From the NCBI GenBank assembly GCA_001777665.1, contig MFEQ01000006.1, positions 200,956-264,955 on the forward strand: a DNA stretch of 64,000 bases, written 5' to 3'. Shown here piece after piece: positions 8,196 to 16,221 of the stretch (within the stretch, counting starts at the first letter, position 1; each line of letters begins with the position of its first letter). The notes under the pieces were generated by a model. That model ran no database searches. It worked only from the letters and a program-made list of their open reading frames with translations, and was not told the origin of the DNA. A program made the translations under genes and the position numbers. The stretch is from Candidatus Doudnabacteria bacterium RIFCSPHIGHO2_02_FULL_42_25 (GTDB lineage Bacteria; Patescibacteria; Doudnabacteria; UBA920; O2-02-FULL-48-8).

Positions 8196-8581
8196 GGATT
8201 GATCCCTTCTAACCCGGCTAAGGTTCGCAGGATTATTTGCTTATTCACCCCATCATTCCAGTTCACGGTGATGGTGATTTCTTTGATCCCAGCAAACCCT
8301 GGATAATCGACAACTGTAAAGTCTCCGCTGCCTGATGGAATCTGGGCCAGCATCGGATCAACTACCACACCGCCTGCAGGCAAAGTATCGAAAGTTGTAT
8401 TCCGTAATGTTTCCATTTGCTTATTCGCGACATGGTAAGCTAAATTCTCATAGCGTAATTTTCGGGTCAGTGCGACTGTATTGAGTGCGGATGCATAAAA
8501 AATCACTAACACAAACAAAACAAACATGACCAGAATGACTTCGACTAAGCTTGTTCCTTTTTGTCTTGTTATGTGATTCAT
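8192..8581 (-). CDS. Type IV prepilin (PilV/GspI-like minor pilin)
   Basis: A 129-aa prepilin-like protein. KGTSLVEVILVMFVLFVLVI (about residues 8-27) is the cleavage site and hydrophobic helix, with Glu at +5 but Thr in place of the usual Phe/Met at +1. The downstream AYHVANKQMETLRNTTF is typical of PilV/GspI-like proteins. It lies between pilC and the PilW-like gene and overlaps the latter by 4 nt. Confidence 0.82.
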   Translation of the reverse strand: MNHITRQKGTSLVEVILVMFVLFVLVIFYASALNTVALTRKLRYENLAYHVANKQMETLRNTTFDTLPAGGVVVDPMLAQIPSGSGDFTVVDYPGFAGIKEITITVNWNDGVNKQIILRTLAGLEGINP

Positions 8582-8598
8582 GTTACGGGTTATGTGAC

Positions 8599-9810
8599 TT
8601 ATATGCTTTGGGTAATGCTATAAATTGGCGTGATCAGAGCCACTGCTAGAAATCCGACGATGGTTCCGATGATCATCATCAACACCGGCTCGAGAATGGA
8701 AGACAAATTCTTCATGGTTTGATCAACCTCTGTTTCGTAAAACGCCGCGACTTCAGCCAAGACTGTATCAGTGGTTCCAGACTCCTCCCCGACTTCCATC
8801 ATCTGAATAACCAAATGTGAAAATAATTTTGGTTCTTTCTTAAACGCTGTCATCAGCGGAGAACCTATCTTTACTTTCGAGGCCGCATCGTTTATGACTT
8901 TTTTATAATAAATATTCCCGACAACCTGCGCTGAAGCATCCAGTGCCTCGACAATCGACATACCACTTTTAATCAGCGAAGAAAATGTTCGTATGAATCT
9001 CGCTAAATTAATTTTAATGACTATCTGCCCGAAAACCGGCATAAACAATACGGCCCGATGGATAACTTTTTTCCCTGAATCAGTTCGGCGCCAGTAAAGC
9101 AGTCCAAATACCACACCCAGGATTGCAATTAATACGAAAAATCCGTAATTAGCAAAAATATCAACGATAAAAATAACCACCCGTGTCATAAACGGCAGTT
9201 GGACATTGAGATCGACAAAAGTCGCGGTCAGTTTCGGCAAAACCAAAGTAAACATTAGAAAGCCAACAATCCCCAAGGCCACCAGAACGATTATCGGGTA
9301 GGTCATTGCACCTTTGGCTTTTGACATCAAATCATAGTCCCGCTGCATCTGCTCAGCCAAATATGTCAAATTCTGCTCCAAATTCCCGGAAACTTCCCCG
9401 ACCTTGACCATGCTGATAAAAATTTGCGGGAAAACATTTGGATACTTCTCCATGGATTCAGCCAGCGAGGTGCCGCCCTCCACTTGCCTCGAGACGTCAG
9501 CAATAATTTTTGCGAATCTCGGGTTCGGGGTCTGAACAGTAAGGATACGGAGTGCTTTGGAAACAGGCAATCCAGCTCGAATCATGACGCTCATGTTTTT
9601 GATGAACGTGATTTTATCGATGAGTTTGATCGAGCGCAAATAATTCGCCAAAACATTAAAATCAAAAACATTGTGCGCGGGTTTGATGGATGTCGGCATT
9701 AATCCCTGTGTTCGCAGCGCATCCACAACACCACGTTCACTCATGGCTTGCATGGTGCCGCGTTCGATAGCTCCGGTTTTGTCTCTAGCAATATAACTAT
9801 AGTCAGGCAT
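8599..9810 (-). CDS. pilC: Type IV pilus inner-membrane platform protein PilC
   Basis: A 403-aa protein from the ATG at 9810 (MPDYSYIARDKTG). A longer in-frame extension to 9870 is encoded by MITE E2 and is not expected to be native. It contains two T2SSF domains (about residues 65-190 and 270-395), each with helical bundle and membrane helices. Motifs include RAGLPVSKALRIL, GGTSLAESM and MEVGEESG. PilC is the platform rotated by PilB. The original ribosome-binding site AAGGAG at the end of pilB is now 150 bp upstream because of the insertion at the start codon. Confidence 0.93.
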   Translation of the reverse strand: MPDYSYIARDKTGAIERGTMQAMSERGVVDALRTQGLMPTSIKPAHNVFDFNVLANYLRSIKLIDKITFIKNMSVMIRAGLPVSKALRILTVQTPNPRFAKIIADVSRQVEGGTSLAESMEKYPNVFPQIFISMVKVGEVSGNLEQNLTYLAEQMQRDYDLMSKAKGAMTYPIIVLVALGIVGFLMFTLVLPKLTATFVDLNVQLPFMTRVVIFIVDIFANYGFFVLIAILGVVFGLLYWRRTDSGKKVIHRAVLFMPVFGQIVIKINLARFIRTFSSLIKSGMSIVEALDASAQVVGNIYYKKVINDAASKVKIGSPLMTAFKKEPKLFSHLVIQMMEVGEESGTTDTVLAEVAAFYETEVDQTMKNLSSILEPVLMMIIGTIVGFLAVALITPIYSITQSI

Positions 9811-9812
9811 AC

Positions 9813-9958
9813 CCAGTATATCAACTTCGATAATGGTTTTTGAGTTCGCTTTTGCGAATAAAACCATCATTAATATTATTATTTACAAAAATCATATAGA
9901 TTAAGCTTTAAATTATCAAAAACCATTAATAGCAAAAGCATCGAAGTTGTATTACTGG
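9813..9958. mobile_element. MITE family E, copy 2 (146 bp) at pilC start codon
   Basis: A 146-bp copy with inverted ends CCAGTATATCAACTTCGAT and ATCGAAGTTGTATTACTGG, and target duplication GCATAC (9807-9812 and 9959-9964). On the minus strand the duplicated sequence is GTATGC, so the pilC ATG is present on both sides. The pilB-proximal ATG opens a frame beginning MPSNTTSMLLLLMVF inside the element. The pilC-proximal end is open in frame with pilC and encodes ...IIEVDILG before the true Met. Confidence 0.87.
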
Positions 9959-9963
9959 GCATA

Positions 9964-11712
9964 CTACTCCTTACTTACTCTAACGACTTCTTCGATAGTT
10001 GTTACACCTTTGATGCATTTGATAAATCCATCCTGCCACATCAAGATCATTCCTTCATCAATCGCTTTGTCTTGGATTTGGTTAGTCGGAGCTTGTTTCA
10101 TAATCAAATCTTGGATGGATGGAGTCACTTCCATGACTTCATAAATTCCTCGTCGGCCTCTGTATCCGGTGTGATTGCACTTCTCGCAACCCTTGCCTTT
10201 ATAAAAAGTTAGCTCGGTCAGACTTTTAACCTGGGCGTCGATAAATTTCTCGTCCTTCATAACTTTCAACAAATGATCGATGTTGTAATCTTTTTTCAAA
10301 TCAACTTCGTAATCCGCGGTAATTTTGTATTCTGTTTTGCAATCACTGCAAATCTGTCTGGTCAAGCGTTGGCCGACCACAGCATTGACCACTGAAGCGA
10401 TTAAATAAGGCTCAACCCCGATATCCAATAATCTCGGCAGGGCTCCAGAAGCATTATTGGTGTGAATGGTTGAGAGTACGATGTGTCCTGTTAAAGCCGC
10501 ATGGACGGCTTCTTCCGCGGTTTCGCGGTCCCGAATTTCACCAATCATGATGACGTTTGGGTCTTGCCGCAAGAGAGCACGAAGTCCCATGGCAAAGGTC
10601 AGCCCAATTTTCGGGTTGACCTGCATCTGGTTGACTCCCTCCAGTCGGTATTCAATTGGATCTTCGATCGTCGAAATATTGATACTTTTCGTATTCAACA
10701 TAGTCAAAACCGAATATAGAGTCGTGGATTTACCACTGCCGGTAGGTCCAGTAACCAAAAGGGCTCCGTGGGGTTTTCGTACATTGCGGACGATGTATTC
10801 TAAATTGCGGTGCAAAAATCCCAGCTCTTCCAAAGACATAGCTTTGGCCGATTCATCCAGCAACCGCATAACCACTTTTTCACCATCAAATACAGGGATC
10901 GTCGAGACACGAAAAGAAATATTATAATTATCCTTTTCAACTTTGAACCGGCCATCCTGGGGAAGTCGGTGCTCATCTATTTTTAGATTGCCAATGACTT
11001 TGATGCGAGCGATCAGTGCTGGCTGAATAACTTTCGGCAAAGTCATAACATCGTGAAGTACTCCATCGATACGGTAGCGCACCACAACTTGCTTTTCCAT
11101 CGGCTCAATGTGAATATCGCTCGCTCGTTCAAAAATAGCATATTCTAATAGTGTATCCACGACGCGGACCACGGGAATCTCTTGCGCCATCTCTTTGAGC
11201 TTGTCCGCCACAGTCGCATCAGCTTTTTCTGATGTGTCTTCCTGTTTCGAAACGATTTTCGCAAACTCAGCTTCCAAACTGGTATGGTATTGCTTCAAAC
11301 CATAATCCAGGGAAGTTTTACTCATCAAAAACGGAATGACTTGTAAATCAGTTTTTTTCTTGATCGCATCCGAGGTCTGCAGATCCGAGGGATCGATCAT
11401 GGCTAAGTTGAGCTTGCGGCCTTCTCTGGCAAATGCTATGACTTTATGTCGGCGTGCGATCGGTTCTGGAACTAAAAGTAAGACATCTTTGCGCATTTCT
11501 CCGATCTGTCGCAAATCTATATATTCCACATCATAAAAAGCCGCAGCAATCTGGGTCAGCTTTTCCTCATCAACGATCGCTTTTTCAACAAGCAAGTCCT
11601 CCATCGTCAGTTTTTTCTTCAGCGCCTCATCAGCCAACTCGTCCCATTTGTCCGCAGCAACAAGATTTTTTGCAACAAGCGCCCGTTTTAAATCTGTTTG
11701 ATTAAATGCCAT
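9964..11712 (-). CDS. pilB: Type IV pilus assembly ATPase PilB (GspE family)
   Basis: A 582-aa hexameric ATPase that powers pilus extension. It has an N-terminal MshEN/GSPII-E domain (about residues 1-150), Walker A GPTGSGKSTTLYS (about 327-339), an Asp box and Walker B region DPNVIMIGEIRD (about 392-403), and a His box TGHIVLSTIHTN (about 415-426). A zinc-binding tetracysteine is also present (CSDCK near 460; CEKCNH near 522). It is the first gene of the pil operon and ends GTAAGTAAGGAGTAG, so its last codons contain the Shine-Dalgarno once used by pilC. Confidence 0.95.
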   Translation of the reverse strand: MAFNQTDLKRALVAKNLVAADKWDELADEALKKKLTMEDLLVEKAIVDEEKLTQIAAAFYDVEYIDLRQIGEMRKDVLLLVPEPIARRHKVIAFAREGRKLNLAMIDPSDLQTSDAIKKKTDLQVIPFLMSKTSLDYGLKQYHTSLEAEFAKIVSKQEDTSEKADATVADKLKEMAQEIPVVRVVDTLLEYAIFERASDIHIEPMEKQVVVRYRIDGVLHDVMTLPKVIQPALIARIKVIGNLKIDEHRLPQDGRFKVEKDNYNISFRVSTIPVFDGEKVVMRLLDESAKAMSLEELGFLHRNLEYIVRNVRKPHGALLVTGPTGSGKSTTLYSVLTMLNTKSINISTIEDPIEYRLEGVNQMQVNPKIGLTFAMGLRALLRQDPNVIMIGEIRDRETAEEAVHAALTGHIVLSTIHTNNASGALPRLLDIGVEPYLIASVVNAVVGQRLTRQICSDCKTEYKITADYEVDLKKDYNIDHLLKVMKDEKFIDAQVKSLTELTFYKGKGCEKCNHTGYRGRRGIYEVMEVTPSIQDLIMKQAPTNQIQDKAIDEGMILMWQDGFIKCIKGVTTIEEVVRVSKE

Positions 11713-11756
11713 TTTTTATTAAGGTTTTGTTTCTTCAAAATCAAAATTTCGTGTTT

Positions 11757-11785
11757 ATTATAAATAATTTAATCCCTTTTGTCAA
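11757..11785 (-). promoter_or_regulatory. Consensus promoter of the pil operon
   Basis: On the minus strand the -35 is TTGACA (11785-11780), followed by a 17-bp spacer and -10 TATAAT (11762-11757). Both boxes match the sigma-70 consensus perfectly. The leader to pilB is about 40 nt. Confidence 0.85.
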
Positions 11786-11900
11786 AAAATAAAAATACCC
11801 ATATAGCGAGCCGGCGAGGAGATGAATACACGGCAAAGCACGAGGTATTAACCCGAAGTGTAAAATAAAAAAACTCAACCAAGTAAAAGTAAAACCAACT

Positions 11901-11928
11901 ACCTAGTTGCCCATATGGGCAACTAGGT
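11901..11928. repeat. Perfect 28-bp palindrome
   Basis: Each half is ACCTAGTTGCCCAT, so the sequence is fully self-complementary around CATATG. It lies between the divergent pil operon and the 101-aa gene. There is no downstream T-run, so it is not an obvious terminator. It could be an operator or a remnant of a mobile element. Confidence 0.7.
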
Positions 11929-11992
11929 CACGAGACTAATCTCTACTTTTAAAAAGCATTGGCTTTTGCTAGTAGCCATTATCCTAGAACTC

Positions 11993-12021
11993 TTGACTTT
12001 GACATGCTTTTAATCTAATAT
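11993..12021 (+). promoter_or_regulatory. Promoter of the 101-aa GC-rich gene
   Basis: TTGACT (11993-11998), 17 bp, TAATAT (12016-12021). An overlapping TTGACA begins at 11999. Start of transcription would be near 12028, about 40 nt before the ATG. Confidence 0.6.
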
Positions 12022-12069
12022 ATTGTGTTCGTTCATGAATACAACTAGAACGAACAAGGAGGTTCTGAA

Positions 12070-12375
12070 ATGGCGAAAGCCAACTTCAAGATCGATGGGA
12101 AAGAGGTCACGGTTTTCTTCGACATCGTCGACGGACGGCCAGCTCCCTGCTTCTACTGCCACGATGAGGGGGCAGTCGAGCAGCATATGCGAGTCGATGA
12201 GGTCGATGTCGACGGAGTCAACATCGACATCGGTAACCCGCTTCACTATGCCGCTGAGACCAGGGTCAAGCAACTGATGTTCTCAGGCCGGTCACTCCAC
12301 ATCGGCAGTCCCTGCGAGGATAAGTGGATCGCGGAGTTCCATGCTCATCGTGACGCTGTCATCGTCACACCCTAA
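12070..12375 (+). CDS. Orphan 101-aa protein, GC-rich cassette
   Basis: Function not recognised. The protein is soluble, rich in Asp and His, with a possible metal-binding CFYCHDEGAVEQH segment (about residues 28-40). A strong Shine-Dalgarno AAGGAGG lies 8 nt before ATG. The gene has its own promoter and its own terminator (12387-12436). Codon use is visibly more GC-rich (GACATCGTCGACGG) than the AT-rich flanks. It is the only plus-strand gene between the pil and lyase operons. The same style recurs at 40.4-44.6, 49.9-50.5, 56.1-56.7 and 57.9-58.9 kb, suggesting a shared foreign source. Confidence 0.65.
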   Translation: MAKANFKIDGKEVTVFFDIVDGRPAPCFYCHDEGAVEQHMRVDEVDVDGVNIDIGNPLHYAAETRVKQLMFSGRSLHIGSPCEDKWIAEFHAHRDAVIVTP

Positions 12376-12386
12376 ATCGTCAACCG

Positions 12387-12436
12387 CAAAAGATCACGCT
12401 GAACAAATCAGCGGCGGTATATAAATGATCTTTTTT
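12387..12436 (+). terminator. Terminator of the 101-aa gene
   Basis: Outer stem AAAAGATCA / TGATCTTTTTT encloses an inner hairpin CGCTGA-acaaa-TCAGCG, ending in a T-run. Confidence 0.65.
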
Positions 12437-12471
12437 ATTTGCTAAAAAAATACACTAGCTTTCGCTAATGC

Positions 12472-12518
12472 TTTGATTGATATTACTAATTTAGCCGATC
12501 GTCAAATTTAGTAAGTAT
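12472..12518. repeat. Direct repeat B, left copy (47 bp)
   Basis: This 47-bp sequence reappears at 14502-14548 in the same orientation with two mismatches. The core CCGATCG is flanked by imperfect inverted arms (TACTAATTTAG on one side, AAATTTAGTA on the other). It lies 11 bp beyond the stop codon of the OmpA-like gene. Confidence 0.85.
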
Positions 12519-12529
12519 TAACAAATAAA

Positions 12530-14494
12530 TTAATGGCGCATATTATCTATAATCCTACGGTTGGCAATATACGTGTCTGCTAAAGTTTGCAACTCTTGAC
12601 GGTTTAATTGGTACTCCACCCCATTGATCCAAACATAAGCTCCATAAGTAGATTCCCTACGACCTTGTGTTCCTCGGTCAGGACCTGCGGTTCTTATGTT
12701 TCGCCCATTTGATCGAAACTCAAACCTGACTCTTCCGTGTTCAGGAATATTCGGTGGAGGCATATTGGCTGGTCGTCCACTCATGTCGATATCAGTTCTA
12801 GCCACTCTGTTTAAAAGTGTTTGCAAAGCATCTCTATCACGATAAATGTTCATCAGATCGTAATCTCTGGTTCGTGACCTACCTAACATATTCCTCTCAC
12901 TCATTAAAGTAGGGGTCATACGCATATAGCGATCAACGACAAAAGCCAAACCATCAACTCGTGCAGCTAACGGCATACTGGGATCAAAATCGAGCTGAAC
13001 TCTCTGACTTTCTTCGCGTTTGCGCCAATGTCTTGCTCCTCTGACAACTTGTTCGCTGTATTGCGCTTGTGTTTCATCAGTCCCTGAATAGCCTTTGACT
13101 ACATCGCGACTTGGACGAACCGGATCAAAATGATCTCGTCGAATATTTCTGCCGACACTTCGGGCTTGACCTCGAGTATCACGATCTAAATCTCCTGTAC
13201 TTGGCACAGGGCCAGGTGTAAATTCAGCATAGACCCCATGAGTATCTCTGTCGGGCAAAGGGATGCGGCCAAGCAAAAGCAACAGAGCTGGCAAAGGTAG
13301 AATCAAAACATAACTGCGCTCGTCAGTGGTGATCGTTACAGCAACTTTACGTTTTTCGCCTATGATTTGGTCTAGATCTTTTTTGATTTCTTCTTGACTG
13401 ATCGAACCTGCATTGTAGCGTTTAACTAATTCCAATAATCTTGGGTCTTCTGGGCCGTTAGGGCCAATTTTAATTTCAAAGGCATCATTGAGAAGTTTAT
13501 CACGTTCTTCTTTAGATAAATGTTCCTCACCTTTGCCTTGATATTTAATTTCAGATACATCAATCCCTTTATCTTTAAATACTTGCTGTAAAACATATGC
13601 AGCGTTTTCTGCTCGCATTTCTGATAAAGTTTGATTCCGGGGATCATTCGTATCAATGCCCTGGTCTGATTCCGGAGAAGCGAACCCATCAATTTTTACT
13701 TCACTAACTTCCACTGATCCTTGACGACCGATGTTTTTAACTTCATCTTTATGGAAAGATAAACCAATAACTCTGGGTAAAATCTTTTCTATTAAGGCTT
13801 TAGCTTTAATCTCCATATCCTCTTCCATTTTCTTCTGATCAACTGGGCTGGCTTTACTAAAGTCATGTGCGTATTCATAAGGAATATCAGCCGCAAAGAC
13901 AAAAGGTTCGTCTTCGGATCCACCTGTGACTATTCGAGTTGGCAGAGCATGCTCTTTGCCTAATCGAAACTTAATCCCAAATGAAAGGGGTTCAACAAAC
14001 ATTTTGCCAACATCAGCTAAAGATTCCGGTCGCTTTAGATTATGTTTGAGAAAAAAACCTAATTCGTCATCTTCCACAATGACATGATCACCTTCAAACC
14101 GAAGAGTCATTGGCGCTGGAATATCTCCTTTTTCTCGAATCACCTTGTATTCTTTTTCCTGCGATTGAAATGCAGATTGAGCTGCCCCCGCTTCAGCGGT
14201 TAAAACCAAGGCTGCCAAACTACCCCTAATAGTAGCCGGCAGTTCTCGAATTCTATGCAATATTGAAGATTTGCTGGCACTAGTTTCAGCTACTAGTGCA
14301 ACTTGATCAACTTCTTTAACAATATCCTCTGGCCGTTGCAAATCGGACGCAATTTCTGACTTCAACCCTAAGGACTGTTTTACTGCCCCAAGCAATTTCG
14401 GTACCCGATGCCTTTTACTGCTTTGATTTTCGATCAATGTTTCTGTCTCTTCTCGTGGAACAAACTCACCTTCTGGTATCTTTCGTCTTTCCAT
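12530..14494 (-). CDS. OmpA-domain-like protein in a repeat-flanked cassette
   Basis: A 654-aa protein without a normal N-terminal signal peptide. Residues about 85-110 form a weakly hydrophobic Ala-rich helix. Residues about 245-340 resemble an OmpA/MotB peptidoglycan-binding domain: VKIDGFASPESD, then NQTLSEMRAENAAYVLQQVF and IKYQGKGE. A second hydrophobic segment (SYVLILPLPALLLLLGRI) lies near residue 405, followed by an Arg-rich C-terminal region. It may be an unusual cell-wall-linked membrane protein; the function is unassigned. It lies downstream of the kinase gene but is exactly bracketed by 47-bp direct repeats, so it may have arrived separately from that operon. Confidence 0.65.
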   Translation of the reverse strand: MERRKIPEGEFVPREETETLIENQSSKRHRVPKLLGAVKQSLGLKSEIASDLQRPEDIVKEVDQVALVAETSASKSSILHRIRELPATIRGSLAALVLTAEAGAAQSAFQSQEKEYKVIREKGDIPAPMTLRFEGDHVIVEDDELGFFLKHNLKRPESLADVGKMFVEPLSFGIKFRLGKEHALPTRIVTGGSEDEPFVFAADIPYEYAHDFSKASPVDQKKMEEDMEIKAKALIEKILPRVIGLSFHKDEVKNIGRQGSVEVSEVKIDGFASPESDQGIDTNDPRNQTLSEMRAENAAYVLQQVFKDKGIDVSEIKYQGKGEEHLSKEERDKLLNDAFEIKIGPNGPEDPRLLELVKRYNAGSISQEEIKKDLDQIIGEKRKVAVTITTDERSYVLILPLPALLLLLGRIPLPDRDTHGVYAEFTPGPVPSTGDLDRDTRGQARSVGRNIRRDHFDPVRPSRDVVKGYSGTDETQAQYSEQVVRGARHWRKREESQRVQLDFDPSMPLAARVDGLAFVVDRYMRMTPTLMSERNMLGRSRTRDYDLMNIYRDRDALQTLLNRVARTDIDMSGRPANMPPPNIPEHGRVRFEFRSNGRNIRTAGPDRGTQGRRESTYGAYVWINGVEYQLNRQELQTLADTYIANRRIIDNMRH

Positions 14495-14501
14495 ATACTA
14501 T

Positions 14502-14548
14502 TTTGATTAATATTACTAATTTAGCCGATCGTCAAATTTAGCAAGTAT
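14502..14548. repeat. Direct repeat B, right copy (47 bp)
   Basis: The partner of 12472-12518. It lies between the kinase stop (14551) and the ATG of the OmpA-like gene (14494), 7 bp from that start. The palindromic arms around CCGATCG are the same. Confidence 0.85.
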
Positions 14549-14550
14549 GA

Positions 14551-16221
14551 CTATTTAACTATTTCTTGCTTTTCTACTTTTTGATCTTTAGTCAGATCAA
14601 AGACGGAACTTGATAATTTCGAGTTTAGTGGGATGGTGAAGATAAAACTGGAACCCTTTCCTTCACCTTTTGATTCGACCCAAATTTTACCTTTATGTTG
14701 TGCGATAATAACTTTCGCGACATAAAGACCCAGGCCCAACCCTGTGGAATTTTTCGGTGCTCTGTTTCCTCGGTCATATTTCTCAAACACATGACTCATC
14801 TGATCCTTGGAGACTCCCCGACCAGTATCAGTGACTTTCAGGGTAATTTCCTTATCGTTTTTCGATATCGAAACCGTGACCTTGCCAGCTGGGGTATATT
14901 TAATGGCATTATCAACTAAATTATTTATAACCTGCCGTAATTTTTCTTTATCAGCAGTGAGTTCAGGCATAGCTTCTTTAGGTTTTTCGTAGACTAATTC
15001 GATTTTCTTCATTTCAGCCTGGGGTAATAACTGATCCACAGTGATCTGGGTAATTTCAGCTAAGTTCGTAGGTTGAAATATAAATTCCAATTTTCCTCGT
15101 TCGATACGAGAGGCATTAAGTAAATCATCTATAAGGGCCACCATGGAATTATTCGTCATCATGGTTTTCCGTAACTGTTCATGAACAGATGGATCCATCT
15201 TTCCATAATCACCATCGAGAATAGACGCCAGATACCACTTGATGGTTGCGGGTGGAGTTCGAAGTTGATGTGAAGCAATCGTAATAAAGTCCGCCCTCGC
15301 TTTATCCAAAATCTTCAACTTCTCATTCGCCGCCTCTAATTGTTTGTCCAAAATCTCAAGCTGTTGGCGCTGCTTAACTTCTCTATTGACACCACGTACC
15401 AGAAGAATTCCGACTATCGAAGTTCCTATCAACACAAGAAAATTTGTTACATATTGCCCGACGGAAGTAGTGTTAACTAGTTGAATAACGAGAATCAAAT
15501 TCAACAAAATAACAGCCAGCTCAGCCAAGAGAGCTTTGATGTTTAATAATTTATGTCTAATCATTGCGTAAACTGTAAAAAGTACAAAAGGTAATGTATA
15601 AATATGGCCGAAATTAACATATTTGGTCTGATCGGTCACTACAGCAAGAATAAAATTAAAAGTTAATACAAGGACAAAGGTTAAAAACAAACCTATTCCG
15701 ATGAGCCTCCACTGAATTCGCTCTATCCCCTTTGCAAAATGCCAAGATTTAACTATATGAACAAAAGCTAAAATTATAAAAGTAAATGCATAGATCCCGA
15801 ACAGAGCCATTCCAATTCCTGCGATGGGTGTGATTATGCCATTTTTAACTTCCGTATGAGTAAATAAAAACGGCGATCTTGCTAGCAAAACAAAAATACC
15901 TACTAAAATAACTAAACTCCAAGAATAACTTCTACTGATTATATCTTTTTTATTCAAGAAAGAATGAATAAAAAGAAAAAATAGTATTGGATGCGGTACC
16001 GCAGCGGCAATTGTCCATCGTGCCATACTTAGAATAGTATCCGGGTTACTACGTGCCGCAAAATAGTTAACCATTATCCAAATCGTCTGTGATAGTCCAA
16101 ACAAAATAAATAATAACCTGCTTCGATCTTTCGGTGCATAACGGAACACAATCAATACCAAAGTAACATTGGCAATCAATGCTGTTACAAATACAGGAAA
16201 TTCTAATTCTACTAGATTCAT
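14551..16221 (-). CDS. 7TM sensor histidine kinase coupled to the lyase operon
   Basis: A 556-aa membrane kinase. Residues about 8-230 contain seven or eight hydrophobic helices of the histidine-kinase N-terminal 7TM type, followed by two more helices (to about 275) and a coiled coil. HisKA has phospho-acceptor His near 318 (ASHQLRTP). HATPase_c carries an N-box (LRQVINNLVDNAIKY), G1 (VTDTGRGVSK) and G2 (GLGLGLYVAKVI). No response regulator is present in the window. The ATG overlaps the nitroreductase stop (ATGA), so it is translated as the last member of the lyase/E1/ligase/nitroreductase operon. A plausible inference is that it senses that operon's product. Confidence 0.9.
   Translation of the reverse strand: MNLVELEFPVFVTALIANVTLVLIVFRYAPKDRSRLLFILFGLSQTIWIMVNYFAARSNPDTILSMARWTIAAAVPHPILFFLFIHSFLNKKDIISRSYSWSLVILVGIFVLLARSPFLFTHTEVKNGIITPIAGIGMALFGIYAFTFIILAFVHIVKSWHFAKGIERIQWRLIGIGLFLTFVLVLTFNFILAVVTDQTKYVNFGHIYTLPFVLFTVYAMIRHKLLNIKALLAELAVILLNLILVIQLVNTTSVGQYVTNFLVLIGTSIVGILLVRGVNREVKQRQQLEILDKQLEAANEKLKILDKARADFITIASHQLRTPPATIKWYLASILDGDYGKMDPSVHEQLRKTMMTNNSMVALIDDLLNASRIERGKLEFIFQPTNLAEITQITVDQLLPQAEMKKIELVYEKPKEAMPELTADKEKLRQVINNLVDNAIKYTPAGKVTVSISKNDKEITLKVTDTGRGVSKDQMSHVFEKYDRGNRAPKNSTGLGLGLYVAKVIIAQHKGKIWVESKGEGKGSSFIFTIPLNSKLSSSVFDLTKDQKVEKQEIVK

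Noticed and set aside
9811..9870. N-terminal extension of PilC (ending IIEVDILG)
   Set aside because: It is encoded by MITE E2; the native start MPDYSYIARD is restored when the element is removed.
12010..12273. Frames antisense or frame-shifted to the 101-aa gene
   Set aside because: They reflect the GC-rich third positions of the 12070-12375 gene, which has the promoter, ribosome site and terminator.
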